Assembly (NCBI GenBank): GCA_003116995.1
Contig: BDSL01000002.1
Location: forward strand, 2,688,001-2,752,000
Length of the DNA stretch: 64,000 bases
Direction: 5' to 3'
Source of the DNA: Yamagishiella unicocca
Lineage: Eukaryota > Chlorophyta > Chlorophyceae > Chlamydomonadales > Volvocaceae
Shown: positions 12,467 through 27,302 of the stretch, in pieces
Layout of the letters: each line of letters opens with the position of its first letter
Numbering within the stretch: position 1 is the stretch's first letter
Translations under genes and position numbers: made by a program
Notes under the pieces: model-generated
Told to the model about the DNA's origin: nothing
The model's database searches: none
What the model saw: only the letters and a program-made list of their open reading frames with translations

Positions 12467-13263
12467 ATGCAGTGTGCTTCGGTGCAGCCCTTTAGATCCA
12501 CATGCAAGATTAGCAGTGGGACTGTGGTGCGCGTCCACGTTGCGCAGCGGCGGCTGCACGGCCTGCGCATACGGACGTATGCTGGCGAGAACGAGGGGCC
12601 GCAGTCTAGCAAGGCCAGCGTGGTGCGTGCTGCTGGAAACTTGACTTCTCTCTATTTGATAAATATGAGAAAAACGTTATTTCGTTACAATCTTCTTGTT
12701 TTGGGGCCTGGGTCGTGGGTTCGCAGGATGATGAAGTATTACCCACGGATGAGATCAAGAGGCTAGCGACGCTTCGACGGCAACAATCAGATTTCTCTAA
12801 GGACTCAAATCTTGTGCAGGTGCGAGTCTTGGCAAACCGCCCCTCCCGCGTGTGGCTAGCGTGCTTTGAGCACTATTCGTGTTTTCTCCATTTCTGCAGG
12901 GTGCTCTGGAAGAGGCGCAGCTGATAACGTGGCCAAAGCCACAAAAGGTAGGGTAATAATGCTTAGCCCCCCGGGACCGCGTGTGACATGTCCACACGGT
13001 CACGGTTACCCGTAGCGCGACAGCGTGTGCTAACTCATGTCCTACGTAGTGCATGGAGCCTGATCGATATGTGCGCATGGTGTCGCATATGGCGGCATCC
13101 ATGATATCTTTACAACCTTCCAATTATTGGTCGTGGTGCATTTTTGCAGGCCGCCCTGGACACAGTCTTGGTATTGTTCATCGTTGCTGGATCGGGAGCG
13201 ATGCTGTTCGGCATGAACGTGTTGTTAGCAGAACTATCTGAGTGGTGGTACCACCTGGCCTGA
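12467..13263 (+). CDS. SECE1: chloroplast preprotein translocase subunit SecE
   Basis: Four exons, 12467-12622, 12727-12819, 12900-12947 and 13150-13263, give 136 residues. SecE clamps SecY in the thylakoid Sec translocon. The N-terminal 45 residues are poor in acidic residues and rich in Ser, Arg and Val, as expected of a plastid transit peptide. The conserved SecE core is an amphipathic helix ending in LEEAQLITWPKPQK (Trp94-Pro95 equals the invariant TWP of SecE) followed by one membrane span, about residues 103-128 (LVLFIVAGSGAMLFGMNVLL), and the tail AELSEWWYHLA. The length and single span fit plastid SecE. The main uncertainty is the exact start codon. Confidence 0.88.
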
Positions 13264-14281
13264 GTCAGCGCTTGACTGGTGCCACATGGGCCGCTGAACG
13301 TACGGACGGACGCCCGGTTATTAGGCTGAAGGGTTCGGAATGGTGTTTGCGGTCCCTATCAGTGGGATCAGATGAGTGTTGGGACCCCACCGGACTCATG
13401 ACCCACCGGCCTGTCTGCTACTAGGGTGCTAAATGCCCTGCCTCGGTGTGACCGCAAGGTATAATAGTAGCCCGATTTCGTGATGCCATATATATGACCT
13501 GCAGTGGCAGGGCATCTAGAGGTGTGCCGTCCCAGACGTTGTGCCTCTTATAGATTACTGACGAAATGAATGTTGTTGACACGATGCGAAGGGACCGATT
13601 TGCCCACGCAGCAATACACACTCGCCCTTCCATGTCTCAGCAAAAACCTGAAAATAACATTCTGACGCGTTGCAGAGTCGCAAAATACACTGCCATATAA
13701 CTCCTGCCTGTCCCTCGGACAGTGAACATCCCATCGTGACAGCACCAAAACGCTTTCCCTCTCGAGGCATTTCGCCCCGTAGCGATCAGCACGAACATGT
13801 GAGCACGCACGACACACTGTAGGCACCTGCACTCTCGCTGCGAAGTCGGTCGCGCTCCATGAACAACCACCACGTCGTGCGCCACACTCCTTACCCGTCA
13901 TCTCTCCTTGCTTACCACCACGCATGGCAGGAAAACCTCTCCCAACGCGGATAATACCGCTGCTCCCACTGCCCGATTATCTTACCCCTTTAATTGCACA
14001 AATCCTAGCGGGGTAAGGACACAAGCCACCAACAAATGCGCTCTGTTCGGAACGGTGTAGCACTGATGCAGGTGCTTAATACCTCAAACGACTTGGCCAT
14101 GGTCGTCACCTCGTGGCCCCCGAACCTGGCCGGGCTAAAGCATGGAACGTGCATTTAAACCCTCGTGCGCCACACAGCAGGCCCTGCAGCTGGCCGGGCC
14201 TGCCGGGAGTCGACGAAAAGCCGGTACCATTGCTGAGAACGATCGCATAAAGACAAATCTCCTAAAACCGCAGCTCGTCCC
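13264..14281. other. intergenic, no gene recognised
   Basis: This stretch lies between the convergent SecE and kinase genes. Several open frames occur on the minus strand around 13548-13925, but none shows a domain or good splice context. Confidence 0.45.
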
Positions 14282-17178
<2,897 letters not shown>

Positions 17179-18005
17179 GGTCCTTAGGTGTTTAGTGACA
17201 GAGGTAAGGACTTGTTGGGTTGCTTAACAAATCATGTTCTTGGCGACGACAACGGCGCTGAGGACAAACTAGGTGATGCAATGAGTTCGCACACAGTAGT
17301 TTAGACCACAGCCCTCCTATGCCAGCAAACCTATCTGTAGTTGTAGTTAAGCACTGGTCAGTGTATATGGCTTCGGTGCTTGCTGAGTACGCTGTGAAAC
17401 ACTCCAGGGAATGTATAGCCTTTGGGGCCAACTTCCCACTTCCCCATCTCTGTTGAACCAAACTCCCGCACGCTGCGTGGCTCTACCCTCACAATGCATA
17501 GCCCTGCACAGCGCTTACACTTGTTCTTGGGACTTGGCAACAGTATGCCTTAATCCGCCTGAATGGAAATTTTCGTGCGCTTATATTCATGAAGCAATCA
17601 TAATTTACCTGCTGGCGATTGATGCTTGTGGGAAACGGTTCCTGCGGGTAACATACAACTTCACTTCGCGCCACGAGTACTCTCCTCTTTAAATAATAGC
17701 ATGGGGAGATTTAGATGCTCTGGAAGGAAAATATAGCATAATATGTCGGTTTCTTGCGGGGGTTACAAGCGGGCTCAACTGCAAGTTCGCGACCCACCGG
17801 GCCTCAAACCCCAGTCATGCACCAATTGTTAGCTCTTGCTGACGCACCAAAACCTGCAGTAGTCTACAAACCAATGGTACGTAAAGCAGACGTGCAAGGC
17901 TACTTTGGCGTTGGGCGGTCTTCCGAGGGACCGGGTTATGTGCCTGCAATGAACCGCGAAGATACCACTGATTCACTGCTTAGCATAACACAGTTACGTA
18001 AGTGA
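17179..18005. other. intergenic upstream of kinase gene
   Basis: This stretch probably contains the promoter and leader of the kinase gene. A plus-strand open frame at 17754-18005 lacks any recognisable motif. Confidence 0.4.
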
Positions 18006-18361
18006 CTACTTAGAGTGTAACAAATGAAAAAACTGCCGTGCTGGGCGATACACCGTGGCAGGTCTAACCCTACCCGACCCCACCGCCCGACATGCTGTCC
18101 GCGGGTCCTTTCCTCGTGATGCCGCACCAATTCCATTGGATAACAATTCCTGCTTATCGAGGAGCTGCTCCTCGGCGCCGCTAGGGCCCGGGCCCTGTGT
18201 CTCCATGACCTGCAGCGCGCAGTTGCCCTTCAGGGTGCTGCGGTTGGCAGCCATGGTGGCTGTAGACAGGGCAGGCTTACGGCTGGCTGGTGCACGAGCG
18301 GCAAAAATGATGCCCCCAAGGCGCCAGCTGGGGGCACGATCTTGCGCATCGAAGTCAGATG
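18006..18361 (-). pseudogene. possible isolated coding exon or gene fragment
   Basis: A minus-strand frame runs open from a TTGCAG acceptor-like site (exon would start at 18361) to a stop at 18006-18008. Its first 85 or so codons favour G or C in the third position, unlike the surrounding DNA. It reads SDFDAQDRAPSWRLGG, then an Ala/Arg-rich part, then MAANRSTLKGNCALQVMETQ and EEQLLDKQELLSNGIG. After that the composition loses its coding look. I recognise no family and found no partner exons, so it may be a terminal exon of an unseen gene, a fragment, or chance. Confidence 0.3.
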
Positions 18362-18408
18362 CTGCAATATACCATGGCCCAACGGCGCGGGAATGGCGCC
18401 TGCGATGC

Positions 18409-18752
18409 GATCATGGGCGGTCGTATGCCTCAGAGCATAGCAGGCTGATCTGAGGGTTCTGGACCCTTAACTACTTCCTGTGCACATTTGCAATATACGC
18501 ACATTACGTAACCGAGGAAAACGGGGGGTAAACGATGGTCATGCAGTTCTAGTAAGCGGCAATGTTCGATTATCACAGCAGATCATGGGCGGTCGTATGC
18601 CTCAGAGCATAGCAGGCTGATCTGAGGGTTCTGGACCCTTAACTACTTCCTGTGCACATTTGCAATATACGCACATTACGTAACCGAGGAAAACGGGGGG
18701 TAAACGATGGTCATGCAGTTCTAGTAAGCGGCAATGTTCGATTATCACAGCA
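18409..18752. repeat. exact 172-bp tandem duplication
   Basis: Bases 18409-18580 and 18581-18752 are two head-to-tail copies of the same 172-base unit; I found no mismatch reading them base by base. The unit contains no evident gene. The exact match implies a very recent duplication or an assembly artefact. Confidence 0.9.
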
Positions 18753-20025
18753 ACCCACATCACATCGAAGTTGTCACATGAGACTGTTATTTTTCATGTA
18801 TAGAGGACTAAAGGCGGCGTTTTCCACTACCGTAACGATGTAACGATTACAACAACTACCGGCGGCGTCATTCGGTCGTATTAGTTATATGGCTACGGGT
18901 GACGGCTGGTCACGGGGCGTGGGGCCTGAGCGACCTCGACGCCCTGTACTTGAGGAACAGGAGTGGCATGACGGCTGGTAGAGGCTGGCAGGCCGTGGCA
19001 GGTCGGCGTTCCGCCTACATACAGCACCTGGGATGACGTGGGTGCAGGCGAACCGCATCTTGTTGTGTTTGGGTCCTTGCCTCGCATCATGTCCTGAATC
19101 TGTCTCTTTTTACCTGGCCATCGCCATTTCGATAGCCGCCGTCCAGGGTTACCCTAGTGCAGGTACGGTATAAACAGAAGATATGCGGAATATACACATG
19201 GAGCGTTACATTCCAGTTTTGGCTTACGATCACGGTAATATCAGTTAACAGGTGGGGCGCCGGGAGTTACTTCCATTATTGTGAGGCGGATCAGGCAGGA
19301 AGCCAAGCTTACGTGATGGGCACCTCAAGGTGGGTGCTCCTCACAGCTCCCTTTCAAGAGACCCCTCCTCCAGAAGCTCGTCGATATAGCATTGACAGCA
19401 TTCTTTGCAGCGGCTGACCTTGCAACCAACCCGCAGATCACCAAGCATGCCCGCACAGAAAACACCTGCGCTCAAATCCATTACACGCACACGAGAGCAT
19501 TTGGCACAGGCCGCAGTTATGATTCCCCCCAAGCAATGCTCCAGAGGACGAGAAACACCTGACATGTACCTAACACAATGCGATTTTGCACCCGCATGCA
19601 TGGCATGCGTCCGGTAAAGATCACGCCCGCTACATATGGAGTCTGTATACTGTGGCCTGTAACAGTAAAGAGCGTTTGGCGAAACCAACTATAAACACAC
19701 TAAGATCCCCGGCTAGCCAAACATATGACATTCTGTTACAAGCATGCCGCACCGTGAAACGCATAAAGGCCGCCCGGAACTCCCAACTAAAACCGCATCA
19801 TTAAAACTAAACAGACGTGCACCCAACGCGGCGCTTCCAGACTGCATCCCAGGCGACAAACCGCCCGGGACAAGGATAACAAACCCTGCAGATAACGTCA
19901 AGAACCATACGCGATTTATTATTGTATGGTAAGTATCACCATATGGAAACATCTACGCAGCCTACACGCAGGTTCCTTCCCGCGACGCTGAGCAGTGCTC
20001 GGCCTGACGTGTGCAGCATTCGTAT
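18753..20025. other. intergenic, 3' side of sulfate transporter gene
   Basis: No gene was recognised. TTACA at 19736-19740 (TGTAA on the minus strand) is a candidate polyadenylation signal for the sulfate transporter, about 290 bases past its stop. Confidence 0.45.
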
Positions 20026-23000
20026 TCAGTCATCCGAAGCCGAAGGGGCAAGCGGCGTCGCCTCAAGGTTCGTCGCCACGCCATTCTCCGCCAACTGGCG
20101 CGAGCAGAACGCCACAGCGTCGTGCACCGTCACAAAGATGTAGTCGCGGCCCAGCATGTCCGGAACACCGGCAGTCTCCAGCGCTTTGATGACCTTCGAG
20201 CTGGGGTTGCACATCACCATTTGAGTGCCATTCTCAGCGAAGTTCTCAATCCAGCCCTCCAGCGCGTGAATACCCGTAGCGTCGATGTGCGTGACCGGCG
20301 ACATGTCCAAAATAGCGTACTCCAGCTTGGTGCCTGTTGGAATTTGGCATTGCGCACGTTAGTACCAGGCGGACCGCGAGTACAGACGCACATAGACGCA
20401 CGCATACAACGCCTCAGGAAGACCTGCTAACTCAACAGCGCAGTGGACGTAGCACGAACTTCGTATAAGGCTTGAGGGTGCGAGCCTGCCCCGAACGACC
20501 AACCCGTGCTGCATGTCAACGTACCACGCTCTCCGCTCCAGTCGCGGTGGCGAGCTTCGTACGCACGCAGGCGGTCCTTAATCCACTGCACGTTGGCGAA
20601 GTAGATCGGCGCGTCGATGCGGCATACCATAACGCCTGGAACCAGCTGGGCACTCGGGTACTGCTTGACGTTGCGGTAGACACCGGAGCCTGGGATCCGG
20701 CCCAGCATCGCGGTATGCGGGAAAGCGCTTTCGTAGATGACGATGAGCATGGCCAGACCAATGGCAATGCCCAGGCCAATTTCAATAGAAATGAAGAGGG
20801 TGCCGAGGAAGGACGCCATCCACACCAGGAAGTCTAGCTTGTTCACCTGATCACGTGAAAGGGACATAGCCGAAGTACAACGTTGTGAATCAGAGCTCAG
20901 CATATCGTCATACAGGTTAGGAGGACTAGTGAGCAGCTTCCGCTACCTATCTGGGTTCACACCCAGTTATACTCCAAATGGGGGTTGAGAGGTAAACCCG
21001 CAGTCACCAACGACTGAGCCATGCGTTGAAGCCCCTCAAAAGACCAAAGCACGGCAGCACCTTGCAAGGGCTGCCCGCTGCCCCAAATTGATCTATTCCA
21101 GCATCACAGTAGCCACGACGGCGCAGTTCGAGCCACACGCCTCCGTCTCTGCGTCCGTCTCCTATGTCGTGTCACCGGGCCTTCTCGCCACCCCACCTTG
21201 AACAAGTAGATAGCTTGCTCGTACTCCAGCAAGCCGGTAACACTGGCGCAGACGATCGCACCAAGCGTGCAATATGGTAGCTTCTCGAAGACGGGCGTTA
21301 GGAACAGGAGCACCAAGCCCACTACCCATGCAGTGCAGAAGCCCGCCAGACCAGTTTTCGCCCCTGTAGGTTTGGGGCGTTCGACCGAGGATGGGGCAGA
21401 AATACGTGAAAGGAGCTTGCAAACAGAATAGGCAGCGGAACCTTTTATACCCAAATAAAGTACGTTTTGAGACAAACCGGTTCAGCTCCGCGCGTTACGA
21501 TCGCACGTGAATGAAAGCACTTAAAAATGCGATGTGGGATGTGTTTTGAGGGATAAACCGCAAACTATCCTTACGCTTACTCTTTTCACTCTTAGCACTA
21601 GTTTATCGGACCCCTTGCCTATGAAACCCGGGGTTTGCCTTCTGTCTCGCCCGACCGCCTCTTGCTTCCGGGCCCCCAACCCCTGCATTTAGGGACAGCT
21701 TCGCGTTTGAATGCGGAACCTGCTTCACCCCAATAAGGTGCAAGCACCCGCTTGCCTGCCTCGTTGTTTACAGCCGACCGCGAGAAGGATCCAGTGGTGG
21801 TGTAGCAGTGGAACGCGGCGCCAGCAAAGTTGGCCAGACCCAGGCCCACAATCTCCTGGTTAGGCACCAGCTCGTACTTGTTCTTCATCGCCAATGCCCG
21901 GGCAATGGAGGTCGATTCGAGCAGGTCCACGAGCATGACCACGATGGCGATGGGAAACAGTTTGACGAAGTCGGGCATGGGTCCCCACCAACCCACAGTG
22001 GGCGAGGGCAGGCCCTTCTTAATGGAGCCGATAATTTTAATTCCCTTCTCGTCCACGTTGCCAATGTACACGGCGCACAGCGCAATGACGCACACGGAGA
22101 TGGGTCCCAGCGGGCGAAGGAAGGCAAAGCGCTTGCTGCGCTTGCCAAGCTCCTTCATGACGACGAGCAGCAGCAGGAAGGTGCTGCCCATGATGAACTC
22201 CTGAGGTGGCATGTTCACGGGTAAGGCCGTGGCGCGTACATAGCGTGATGTCGTGATTAAGGGCCGCAACGCGGGTTCGGTTACCGATTTTGCAGCGGGT
22301 AGTAGCCGTGCGTTTACGCATAAAGCATTAGCCGCGGCGTGCCCTCCCTCCCTTGGCCCTTAGAAGCCCAAATCCCAATGCGGGTTCTCACTGCGCAAAG
22401 CGTAGCTCTCGGGCAGGACGAAAGATGCACCCGATCTTATGAGCTTTCAGGTGCCATCTTGCGCTGTCAGAATCAGTGGTATGGAAGACTGTACATTTCG
22501 GGTCAAGTTGTTGGCCCCAGCATCAGCGCCCGTTGTTCGGATTATTGCCTTTGACAGCGCGCATCAGAGCCGGCCTCACCTGCCACTTGAGGTTGTGAAT
22601 GTTGTCGATGTAGTTCTTCACTTGGTCATGCAGACGGTCCTTGCGCGGGATGCTGATACCCAAGATGTATTTCAGCTGAAATGTTGCAAACACCGGGGCG
22701 GTTGGGTTTCCTTAGTAACGGTCGGTCAGGTGAGCCACAAGCCAAAGAGGCAACAGCGGTGCTTCTTTGACGGTCATTGGCCTCAACTGTCCTTAATCGC
22801 AGCCCCTGAACCGCACAGGCAAGAAGCAAGACACACACATGAAATAGAAACGGACCGCCTGCTCGCTGCGTAAGGATATCTCCCCCCAGGGTGCCAAACT
22901 CCCCACAAGGATACCGGCGCCTTCAAGCGCACCTGCGACAGACCAATGGTAATAGCCGCTCCAGAGGTGAAGCCGCCGATGACCTGTGCAGTACACAAGG

Positions 23001-24824
23001 GTTAGTACCCACTCTCAACAACGATACGGCCGAGACGCTTTCTGGGAGAATCCATGCACGCTTCTGGAGCAAAACCCACGACATGCGCAGCTAGGATGCC
23101 GTAAATATGCAGCTTTGCTCACCGAGTGACTCAGGAAGTTGGTGACGAAACCCAGGCGGAAGGCGCCGACCGCCGTGTAGAGGGTGGCCACAAGCAACGA
23201 CAACTGGATAGCCAGGTGGTTGTAACGTTCCTGAATCGGTTCCTGCAGTCGCGGTGGCGGAGCGGGCCAGTGGGTCGGCGAAGCAAAACGTCGATGGGAC
23301 CACCATCGAGCCAACTTGGCCAAAACCCATTTGGGTATAACACACGACAGCAAAAGGCCGGCATCCATTACAGAATTCATCCCGACGGGTGTTTGGATTA
23401 TTTGCTAGCTTCAAAATGTACAACGTCGTAATAGACTGGCCGTACGTCCCGGTCCGCCGACCTACCTGTGCGGGCGTGAGCACGTTCGGGTTGGTGATGG
23501 CATCAGCCCCTTCCACAAGATTTTTTAAACTGCTCCCAATCAGCAGCGACGTGACGGCCACTGGCCCCACTGCGAGCTGCCGTGAGCTCCCAACCAGCGA
23601 GTACGCCAGAACCGGCAAGAATGCACCGTACAATCCGTACACCGACGGCAACCCGGCGAGGTTGGCATACGACATGCCTGATGTATCAGCAGGCACCCAG
23701 GCAAAGTGGTTGTTACGGTGATACTGCATCTAGGACATTGCACAGGAACCGAAGCAGCTACACGACAGATGCGTAAACGCAAGCGAGTAAGTACGTAACC
23801 CAGTGGCCGCTGCTCCCCACCCTAGGTGATCCACTTTGCCACGTACCCTGAGGCACCACCATGAAGCCCACAGACACGCCTGCGACGAAGTCGGACTGCG
23901 CAGCACGGGAGCATGACCAACTTTATAACGGACACGTCGTGTGCAAGAAACAGAGACTTATAGGCATCCACAAGCATTGGTATACGGAACGCGCGCGCCC
24001 CGTGCGTTACATCATACGGCCGTCCAGACATGTAATGCTTCCTGCACCATCCAACCACGAAATGTACTGTATCGGATACATATCACATGGTGTCAAGACC
24101 ACCATAAGGGCTGGTGCTAAGCTGGTCCTCCAACGCACACAGGCCGGATACATCACAGAACTCTATCGCGCGTAAACAAGATTGAACGGAAGGGCAAACA
24201 AGAAATTCGGGTGGGGTAAATATGGGGGGGGTGTTGTATACGTATGCTGCTTGCACCTCCCCCCATGTCGGCCCCCATTCAGTCTTGCTAGTACACCACC
24301 GCCAACCGAGGACGGAGCACCGTGTTTGACCTACCCAGAGATACTCCTTGATTTTGTAAGTACGCAACCATCGCACACAGGGCAGGAACAGGGCCAACCA
24401 GTCAAGCGGGCTGTACGTGTCCACCTTCAACTTGTAGCTGCAAGCCAAGAGGTGGGGTATCGGGCCGTTGCGTTATCCCTGACGGTGTGACGAGCACAAG
24501 CGCGGTGGCCGCAGCATAAATTTGCATTGTCTACCAAGGGATGCCTCACCTTGTTTTTGAACGCTCCCACATCCGCGACAGGGTTCCATGTACGCCGTTC
24601 TGGTCCTCGTCAGCCTGTTCCGACTTCCATGGAAATTCAAGTCCCGCACCACCAGCCGACGCCCCATGCTCGCGACGTATGGGCCCATCTTCTAAAGGTG
24701 CATAGCTGCTCATTTGGACGCCAACATCTGGCACGCCGTCGTGTAGAAGCGATGCGTTAACAGTGCCTTGTGACGAGTCCCCCTGCGGCCCTTGCGACGT
24801 GCCTGAGCCTTGATTCCGGCGCAT
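20026..24824 (-). CDS. SULTR: SULTR/SLC26 (SulP) sulfate transporter with STAS domain
   Basis: Eleven exons give 715 residues: 24824-24550, 24437-24335, 23895-23847, 23677-23466, 23242-23123, 22983-22933, 22675-22580, 22200-21756, 21363-21197, 20846-20525 and 20333-20026. The product is a plasma-membrane proton-coupled sulfate importer of the plant SULTR type. After a hydrophilic N-terminal region of about 95 residues come the SulP signatures: [80 protein letters not shown] and [19 protein letters not shown]. The C-terminal STAS domain includes [18 protein letters not shown]. The layout and motifs resemble Chlamydomonas SULTR2. The intron after exon 8 starts with GC rather than GT; only that site keeps the frame to the AKTGLAGF exon. 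The protein ends soon after the STAS domain, shorter than SULTR2. Confidence 0.94.
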
Positions 24825-25989
24825 AGTAAACTTTTAGTATCGAGTAAGAGGCGGCGGCCAATCGCCCGTTGCTGTCTTGGGGACTGCGCGCGCAAATGGC
24901 TGACGCGAAGGTTTCTCCTCGCTTCCAAATATGCCTACTGGAAAAGGTAAACAATTCGTATGACATGCAGTGATCAATTGAATTTTGTGACGCTCGCCAT
25001 GCCGTACGAACCACCGTAGAGTCAATTGGTAGTAGGACGCAGTATGACAGACTCAAGCAGCAAAATATATGTATGTACTGTACAGTCGTAAAATAAGAAC
25101 GTGTCGAATACAGGGTGTCATGCAGATCACGCCAGGCCACCAGGCCAAGTCGCAGGCCTGTGACCAGGCCGTCCAGGCCAGTAAATTTAAGGTAACATCA
25201 CGAATTAGCACTGTCAATGTTCGGAGAATGAAAGGCGGCGAAGCCTTGAGTCGCAAAGCGATGAGGGACGTTGACGGATGGTTGGAAGCAGTCGGACACA
25301 GCTGGAAGTGCTGTCTTTACGAATTATCCCCAGCCCATGACGAGCATGTTCATTATGTGTTGCAAGCTTTGTTGAACCTCGTCGGTGGGAAAACGTCAGG
25401 CATATACAACCCTGCAATACAGCCCTTAAGCCATGTCCCTTGCATGGCGTGTTTGCCTAGCCACTTTTAGGGAGGGGTAGAATCTCTTTTGCCCCTGAAC
25501 CACCCCTGCCTGTGGTAGCTGTGGGACTGGGCGGCAACCACGTCGTGGTCAACAATCCAAGGCCATACGACGTGCACTGGTGTCCCAAGGGCTCCACATG
25601 ACATGACCAGAGCGACACTGCTGGCCGTACACTTACTCCGGCGGGTTAAATGCGAACAGATATACCTTACAGTCTAGGCCATTTAGGCCTAGGAAGGCAT
25701 GATAGTAGGGCTCTCCACCGGCTCTGGTCACCAGCCCTACGCAACAAACTTGGCACGTTTCTCAATACCCGTTACCAGCCTTTACCACAGGACACATCAT
25801 TAAGACGTGGATCCTCGCTAATCCACGCTGACTAAAAGGATCCTCTGGACCTCCTATGTGCACATCGTTCCACCGTATCCCGCCACGCCCCACTGGCGCA
25901 ATTGAATCCAGAGAAACTGGGGAACCTCGTATCCCGTTCGTAACAAGCTGACACCCGTGATGACGCCTGGGTTCATATACCGGTAGGCC

Positions 25990-26235
25990 TGAAGGGTCCG
26001 ATTAGGCCAAGCCTGGCCGGTGCTCCTGCGGGAGTCCCTGCTGCTCTTCCTCCTTTCGGGCTGGGTGCTGGCCCGTTCTAGGAGGAGATCTTCTTGGGTC
26101 TCTGGTGACGTTTCCTGCTCGGCTTGTTGAGCCGTTCTGCTGGCTTCTCTGGCTGAGGAGCTGCTTTTGCTGCAGTTGGTTTTAGTAGTATTTGTTACAG
26201 TTGGTGCACTACTAACCTGGAACCCACTGTAACAC
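25990..26235 (+). mobile_element. dispersed-element copy, internal part plus end
   Basis: Bases from about 25995 to 26180 match 52960-53130 (same strand) and the reverse complement of 38060-38230: shared words include GGCCGGTGCTCCTGCG, CTGGGTGCTGGC, CTCGGCTTGTTGAG and CTGCTGGCTTCTCTGGCTGA. It ends at about 26212-26230 with CTGGAACCCACTGTAAC, the end motif of the family. Read on the minus strand, the matching copies share a Ser/Gln/Glu-rich open frame, which may be a decayed element protein. Confidence 0.7.
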
Positions 26236-26517
26236 ATGTACTCATATATACTCATCTACTCGATAGTGGAAACGACCCCGTTAGGGGACGTGCATCGGAC
26301 CAGCAGAGGGGAGCCGCGTGTTGTTGCCGGTAGTCTAGGTGGGAGTTAAGGAGGATGGAATGGCGGTGTCGTTTGGTATGTGGAGGAGGAGCCCCCCCAT
26401 CGCCCGGGAACTTTTGGCACCGGTCGGATCCCACCCAGCCCGCTCGATTGCAAGCGGGCAGAGGGTAGCGATGTTGTGCAAGTAAGTATCGCATGAAGTA
26501 AGAAGGTCCTGCAGCAA

Positions 26518-26901
26518 TTATGGCACGGTGTGCGTGTATGTACGGTCGCAGCCTATGTCCCTGCCGTGGACCCTATGTAGCAACGTACGTACCCGATTGC
26601 GTCGCGAGGGACTTTTGAACGTCCGCTCTGAAATTGTGATTGCTGCGGGTACGATCGGGAGTGGGCCCTGCTCCAGGAGCATAAGGAAGTCCGTGAGCAG
26701 CGCAATGGCGGCCTGCAGAGACTCGACACCGACCATGAATATGTCGATGTCGGCGTCCGTGAAGGGGCGCCATTCCTCAGCGGGGCACAGGGCATTCACG
26801 ACAAACCCCCCTGCCATGACGAAACCTGTCCCTGCCCCCACTCCACACATGCTTGCCCGCAGGTCGCCACGTGCAGTGGTCATGCGTTTGGCTTGGTGCA
26901 T
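26518..26901 (-). pseudogene. possible relic of a DIDIF-motif (nucleotidyltransferase-like) gene
   Basis: The minus-strand frame reads FVMAGGFVVNAL, then WRPFTDADIDIFMVG, then a helix-like stretch, then AAITISERTF. A Gly-Gly/Gly-Ser helix followed about 15 residues later by D-I-D-I-F and a hydrophobic run is the pattern of nucleotidyltransferase-like domains found in many protist, fungal and large-virus genes. Splice-like signals flank it (GTACGT donor near 26589), but I could not assemble flanking exons, so it may be one surviving exon. Confidence is low that it is expressed. Confidence 0.35.
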
Positions 26902-27302
26902 TGGTGCACCACGAACTTCGGCCTCCCTCGTACTCCTAACGATGACATGCCCAGCCGTAATAAGTATGCATGATCCCTTTGTTATTTACTACATTGCGCA
27001 GGGTTGAGTTCCGTGCGCAGGGCAGCCTAGATGCCACAAGCTGCCACGGCTGTGTGTGCAGCATACATGCATACTTGCTTTGAAAGGTGTCCATGTTCGA
27101 CGAACTTGCACACAACTGCTCACAGACGGACCAGTACACGCCGGCTACGGAGTTAAGATACAAAGTCGATACTGAAAATCGTACATGCAAGTACGAGGGA
27201 CGCTAAAGACGCGGCACGCCGGCATCGGAAGTAATTATTGAGCAGCTGTCTAACTCCACGTTTACTACTGATCGCTTTCCAGCTGCTTATGCGCAAAATG
27301 AA

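Larger units (their letters stand above)
24825..27302. other. 2.5-kb divergent spacer with repeat and gene relic
   Basis: This spacer lies between the divergent sulfate transporter and the Lys-rich protein gene and should hold both promoters. It also contains a dispersed-element copy (25990-26235) and a possible gene relic (26518-26901), listed separately. Nothing else was recognised. Confidence 0.45.

Noticed and set aside
21808..22224. 138-codon plus-strand frame
   Set aside because: It is antisense to the large SulP exon of the sulfate transporter, whose family motifs are clear.
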